This document shows positions 12,714 through 15,943 of a stretch of DNA of 15,943 bases, in pieces. Under the pieces are notes generated by a model. The model searched no databases and had not been told where the DNA came from. It worked only from the letters and a program-made list of their open reading frames with translations. The stretch covers positions 1 through 15,943 of the forward strand of contig JAZNNW010000092.1 in the NCBI GenBank assembly GCA_045580485.1. The letters are read 5' to 3'. Source of the stretch: Avoscillospira sp045580485 (GTDB taxonomy: Bacteria; Bacillota; Clostridia; Oscillospirales; Oscillospiraceae). Within the stretch, counting starts at the first letter, position 1. Each line of letters begins with the position of its first letter. The position numbers were made by a program, and so were the translations under genes.

Positions 12714-14428
12714 TCTTTCACATCCTTTTTAGAGGGCAGCTTCACTGCCATACTGGCATTCTGCCGTGTATCGGCTGCCTTGAGGAAAGCCAGCAGACCC
12801 CAACAGGCGATCATGCTGCTGCCGCCGTTGGAGACAAAGGGCAATGTAACACCGGTGAGGGGCAGCAGGTCCACAGTGCCAAAGACATTGAGAACCGTCT
12901 GCACCACCAGAATACCGCCAGCAGCACAGGCACCGATGGTATAGAAGCTGCTTCGTCCCACAGAGGCGGAACGAACCACAAACACGCCAAGGACAACGAT
13001 GGCAAGCACCATGGCAAGGGCCATGATCAGACCCCACTCCTCTGCCACAAAGGCAAAGACCAGATCTGTATCAGAGGCTGCCACATATTTGAGCCAGCCG
13101 TTACCGGCACCCAGACCAAATAGACCGCCGGAGGCGATGCACATCATAGCTCTGGTCTGCTGATAGCCGGTGGACAGAGCATTTTCCCAAACATGTCCCC
13201 AGGCAGAGAAGCGGCTGAGCATATGGGGCTTGAAGCGCACCGCCATGACGCCTGCCATGCCCACACCGGTGACGATGAGGGCGATGGTGGCAAAGCTGCC
13301 GGAACGCATATAGGCAATGATCAGGAAAGCGGTAAAGAAGATTAGAGCCGTGCCAAAGTCGTTCATCAGCACCAGGCAGCCACAAATCACAGCTGAATAG
13401 GCAATAAACAGGAACATATTGCGCTTGGTCATGATCCGCTGCAAGGTGGATGCGCCCACAAGGATGAAGCAAACCTTCGCCAGCTCCGATGGCTGGAAGG
13501 ACACGCCGCCAATGAAGATCCAGTTTTTCGCGCCGCCCAATTCCACACCGAACACCAGATTGATTGCCAGAAGCAAAAGTGAGCCGATGGCTGCGCCGTA
13601 GCGGAGCTGCTTTGCCCGCTCCAGATCCCGCAGTGCCCAGCAGAGAATCAGGAATATGACCAGACCCGCTCCGATACAAATCAGTTGTTTGGTCAGCTCT
13701 CCCGGGCTGTCGGAGGCGATGACAGACAAGCCCAAGGTGGTGAGAAAGAAGGCAATGGTTTCCATTTCAAAGCCTGTCCGCCGCAAAATACGGGTAAACA
13801 GGAACAAGAACCATTCCATCGCCATCAATATACCGAAGGCAGAGGCGATCTCCAGAGGCTTTTCCGACTGGAACATCAGCTGCAGCGCTGCCAGCAGCTG
13901 GAACATGGTCAAAAAGAACATGGTGGCAGCCGGCTTGATCTCCTTACCTGCACGGGTGCGGACGGAGGCCTGGATGACCTCCTGCTTTTTGGTAATGGGC
14001 AGCAGTTCAAAGGACACACCGCCCAGAGTAATGACATCACCGTAGGACACCACTTCCATTTTGGTATCCACGCCGTTGACCTGAATACCGCCCTTGGAGC
14101 CTACATCGGAGACCGTCCAGCTGCCGTCATCGTAACGGGTCAAAACCGCATGGCTTCTGGAGATGGTGGGATAGTCCAGCACCACATCGCAAGCTTTGGA
14201 GCGGCCAAGGAGCGTCTCCCAATGCTGCACCGGCAGCCGTTCTCCCTTGGGGTCTGACAGCCATGCCCAGATCTCCGGCTCTTTTTCAAAGGTCAGCAGA
14301 GATTTTGCGCAGCGCCACAAAATGAGCAGAGCCAGCAACGGAAACACATACCGCAGGGCCATCAAGTAAATCTGGGAAAATTCCAGCAAATTTTTCATTT
14401 CTTCCAACATGGCAAAAAACTGTTCCAT
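12710..14428 (-). CDS. FHA domain-RodA/FtsW (SEDS) peptidoglycan polymerase fusion
   Basis: A 572-residue membrane protein with a rare head. A first membrane helix (about 22-38) is followed by a cytoplasmic FHA domain (about 62-145) with phosphothreonine-binding residues GRS (75-77), SRSH (90-93) and NG (118-119). The SEDS glycosyltransferase (about 165-560) follows, with many membrane helices and motifs GGAKNWIFIGGVSFQPSELA (split at GGVS), NDFGTA with the likely catalytic Asp, GYQQTRA, DLVFAFVAEEWG and PFVSNGG. SEDS enzymes polymerise lipid II into glycan. The fused FHA implies docking to a phosphorylated partner, probably through a PASTA Ser/Thr kinase encoded elsewhere. AAGGAG lies inside the end of nfo, 5 nt before ATG 14428. 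It overlaps the PBP gene by 4 nt. Confidence 0.95.
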   Translation of the reverse strand: MEQFFAMLEEMKNLLEFSQIYLMALRYVFPLLALLILWRCAKSLLTFEKEPEIWAWLSDPKGERLPVQHWETLLGRSKACDVVLDYPTISRSHAVLTRYDDGSWTVSDVGSKGGIQVNGVDTKMEVVSYGDVITLGGVSFELLPITKKQEVIQASVRTRAGKEIKPAATMFFLTMFQLLAALQLMFQSEKPLEIASAFGILMAMEWFLFLFTRILRRTGFEMETIAFFLTTLGLSVIASDSPGELTKQLICIGAGLVIFLILCWALRDLERAKQLRYGAAIGSLLLLAINLVFGVELGGAKNWIFIGGVSFQPSELAKVCFILVGASTLQRIMTKRNMFLFIAYSAVICGCLVLMNDFGTALIFFTAFLIIAYMRSGSFATIALIVTGVGMAGVMAVRFKPHMLSRFSAWGHVWENALSTGYQQTRAMMCIASGGLFGLGAGNGWLKYVAASDTDLVFAFVAEEWGLIMALAMVLAIVVLGVFVVRSASVGRSSFYTIGACAAGGILVVQTVLNVFGTVDLLPLTGVTLPFVSNGGSSMIACWGLLAFLKAADTRQNASMAVKLPSKKDVKE

Positions 14429-14430
14429 GG

Positions 14431-15264
14431 TTACTCCTTCAGATGCTGCCGCAGCAGTCTGATCTCCTGTTCGTAGCCCGGCAGCTCATTGGGGGTCTCC
14501 AGAACCATGGGAAGCCCCTGCAACGCCGGGTGGTTGATCACATTGATAAAGGCATCAAGACCGATATGACCCTGACCCAGTTTTTCGTGGCGGTCTTTTT
14601 TGGCGCCGCATACATTCATAGAATCGTTGATATGGAGGGCTTTCAGACGGTCCAGACCGATGATGCGGTCAAACTCTTCCAGAACGCCGTCCAAATTTTC
14701 TACAATATCATAGCCGCCATCGTGGACATGGCAGGTATCGAGGCATACGCCTACATACTGAGAAAGTTCCACACAGTCGATGATGGCACGGAGTTCTTCA
14801 AACCTTCCGCCCACTTCACTGCCCTTGCCTGCCATGGTTTCCAGCAGGACGGTCGTCTTTTGTCCGGGGAACAGGACTGTATTTAATGTATGGGCGATGG
14901 CAGAAATTCCAACCTCTATTCCCTGCCCCACATGGGAACCGGGATGGAAATTGTAATAGTTGCCGGGGATATATTCCATGCGCCGAAGGTCATCCGCAAT
15001 AGTCTGCAAGGCAAATTCCTTCACCCGTGCATCGGCGGCACAGGGATTGATAGTATAGGGCGCATGGGCTACCACAGGACCGATGCTGCCGTTTTCCTGC
15101 ATCTGCACAAAGGCAGAAGCATCGGCTTCGTCTAAATCTTTGGCTTTGCCGCCCCGGGGATTTCTGGTAAAAAACTGAAAGGTATCTGCTCCCATGGCAA
15201 GGGCGGTTTTGCCCATAGCGGCAAACCCCTTGGAGGATGATAGATGACAGCCAAGATATACCAT
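14431..15264 (-). CDS. nfo: Endonuclease IV (AP endonuclease)
   Basis: A 277-residue TIM-barrel AP endonuclease that cuts DNA 5' of abasic sites in base-excision repair. All nine zinc ligands of the family are seen: H67, H107, E142, D176, H179, H211, D224, H226 and E256, within motifs AHAPY, YNFHPGSH, LLETMAGKGSE, CLDTCHVHDGG, HINDS, DRHE and LETP. Length is normal. The start at ATG 15264 has AAAGGAG 8 nt upstream. It is the first gene of an operon with the FHA-RodA and PBP genes, 2 nt from the next start; the link between DNA repair and wall synthesis is probably only shared transcription. Confidence 0.97.
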   Translation of the reverse strand: MVYLGCHLSSSKGFAAMGKTALAMGADTFQFFTRNPRGGKAKDLDEADASAFVQMQENGSIGPVVAHAPYTINPCAADARVKEFALQTIADDLRRMEYIPGNYYNFHPGSHVGQGIEVGISAIAHTLNTVLFPGQKTTVLLETMAGKGSEVGGRFEELRAIIDCVELSQYVGVCLDTCHVHDGGYDIVENLDGVLEEFDRIIGLDRLKALHINDSMNVCGAKKDRHEKLGQGHIGLDAFINVINHPALQGLPMVLETPNELPGYEQEIRLLRQHLKE

Positions 15265-15288
15265 AGAAACACTCCTTTCATTTTATAT

Positions 15289-15317
15289 ATTGTATCACAC
15301 TTGGCAGAAAGATACAA
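15289..15317 (-). promoter_or_regulatory. Promoter of the nfo-rodA-pbp operon
   Basis: On the minus strand, -35 TTGTAT (15317-15312), a 17-nt spacer, -10 TACAAT (15294-15289), with the predicted start near 15282. The -35 box is weak, so moderate expression is expected. Confidence 0.72.
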
Positions 15318-15337
15318 ATTAAGGTTTTATGAAGACA

Positions 15338-15368
15338 GAAAAAGGACGCTGCAAAAGCAGCGCCCTTT
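15338..15368 (-). terminator. Intrinsic terminator of tsf
   Basis: On the minus strand, AAAGGGCGCTGC pairs with GCAGCGTCCTTT (one G-U wobble) around a TTTT loop and is followed by TT after the paired T-run. It lies 15 nt after the tsf stop codon and separates tsf from the nfo promoter. Confidence 0.88.
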
Positions 15369-15382
15369 GAATAAGAGGCAAA

Positions 15383-15943
15383 TTACTTGGTCATACCGGC
15401 CTGGGCAGCGACTTCGGCAGCGAAATCGTCAACCTTCTTCTCAATGCCTTCGCCCTTCTCGAAACGGATGGCGTCAACAAACTTGACGGAACCGCCCAGA
15501 GCCTTGGCAGCGGAAGCGATATACTGCTCAACAGACATGCCGCCGTCCTTGACGAAGGCCTGCTGCAGGAGGCAGTTTTCTTCATAGAACTTGTTGATCT
15601 TGCCGGCAGCGATCTTTTCCTTGACCTGCTGGGGCTTGGAAGCCATCTTGGGATCGTTGTCCATCTGAGCAACCAGAATCTTCTTCTCTTCTTCCAGAAC
15701 ATTGGCAGTGACCAGGCTCTTGTCCCAGAAACGGGGGTTCAGAGCAGCGATCTGCATAGCAACGTCCTTACCGATCTCGGTGGCGTCGATGCCGCCTTCC
15801 ACAGCCAGATTGACCAGAACGCCGTGAGTACCGCCGGCGTGGACGTAAGCCACGTTGGTGTTCTCAGCGTAACGGACAAAGCGGCGGATCTGCATATTCT
15901 CACCGATGGACATGACCTTCTCCTGCATGATCTCGGTAACGGT
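15383..15943 (-). CDS. tsf: Elongation factor Ts, C-terminal part (5' end cut by window edge)
   Basis: The guanine-nucleotide exchange factor that regenerates EF-Tu-GTP in translation. The frame is open to the right edge, giving about 186 residues out of roughly 300, so the N-terminal UBA-like domain and the TDVPFVAR-like region are outside. An internal ATG at 15928 is not the start, because the frame continues upstream of it (TVTEI). Recognisable family segments include MQIRRFVRYAENTN-like core, VAYVHAGGTHGVLVNL, AMQIAALNP, and GKINKFYEENCLLQQAFVKD. The stop TAA at 15385-15383 is followed by a terminator. rpsB is expected beyond the window. Confidence 0.97.
   Translation of the reverse strand, partial: TVTEIMQEKVMSIGENMQIRRFVRYAENTNVAYVHAGGTHGVLVNLAVEGGIDATEIGKDVAMQIAALNPRFWDKSLVTANVLEEEKKILVAQMDNDPKMASKPQQVKEKIAAGKINKFYEENCLLQQAFVKDGGMSVEQYIASAAKALGGSVKFVDAIRFEKGEGIEKKVDDFAAEVAAQAGMTK

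Noticed and set aside
11421..12944. Plus-strand frame of 507 codons opposite the PBP and the end of the FHA-RodA gene
   Set aside because: It crosses two well-supported genes, has no start signals and no family features, so it is a shadow.

Overview
The window looks like chromosomal DNA from a gut-type low-to-mid-GC Firmicute, most probably a clostridium of the Oscillospirales (Ruminococcaceae/Oscillospiraceae-like). This is inferred from protein character: an HrcA/CIRCE-controlled clpB, a GlpP antiterminator, an FHA-RodA fusion, DUF1667 next to GlpA/GlpB-like flavoproteins, sigma-A promoters with 17-nt spacers, and AGGAGG-type ribosome sites. There is no integrase, transposase, phage gene or CRISPR array. 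Genes are densely packed, often with 4-nt start/stop overlaps.

Layout. (1) 1-2466: clpB on the minus strand, its 3' end beyond the left edge, with a perfect CIRCE operator and a sigma-A promoter. (2) 2467-2853: a gene-poor gap with a cluster of strong inverted repeats, terminator-like hairpins and one 19-codon minus-strand ORF with a good Shine-Dalgarno. (3) 2854-4968: a plus-strand pair, a DEAD-box RNA helicase and a divergent DprA/Smf-like protein, translationally coupled and ending in a 17-bp hairpin shared with the converging operon. (4) 4969-11095: a seven-gene minus-strand glycerol-phosphate operon. In transcription order it is glpP (RNA antiterminator), a glycerol-1-phosphate dehydrogenase-like enzyme, a HAD phosphatase, a minimal AraC-type regulator, a GlpA-like FAD/[2Fe-2S] oxidase, a GlpB-like flavoprotein and a DUF1667 cysteine protein. 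A strong terminator lies in its leader and a second one lies just before the AraC gene. (5) 11125-11312: tRNA-Ser(GGA) with its own promoter and terminator, plus an inverted copy of its T-arm. (6) 11340-15317: an nfo (endonuclease IV) - FHA-RodA - class B penicillin-binding-protein operon. (7) 15338-15943: the 3' part of tsf (EF-Ts) with its terminator.

How the genes work together. The glycerol-phosphate operon appears able to oxidise glycerol phosphate of either configuration to dihydroxyacetone phosphate: the GlpA/GlpB/DUF1667 set for sn-glycerol-3-phosphate and the dehydrogenase for sn-glycerol-1-phosphate. It has no glycerol kinase or transporter in view. Its two internal terminators suggest RNA-level control, the first probably by the encoded GlpP. 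The RodA/PBP pair is a peptidoglycan polymerase-transpeptidase unit whose FHA domain suggests control by a Ser/Thr kinase. The rest are housekeeping genes: stress disaggregase, RNA helicase, DNA repair and translation elongation.

The most interesting points are the both-enantiomer glycerol-phosphate operon, the alternative hairpins that bury the AraC ribosome site, the leader terminator ahead of glpP, the atypical DprA coupled to an RNA helicase, and the hairpin cluster upstream of the helicase.
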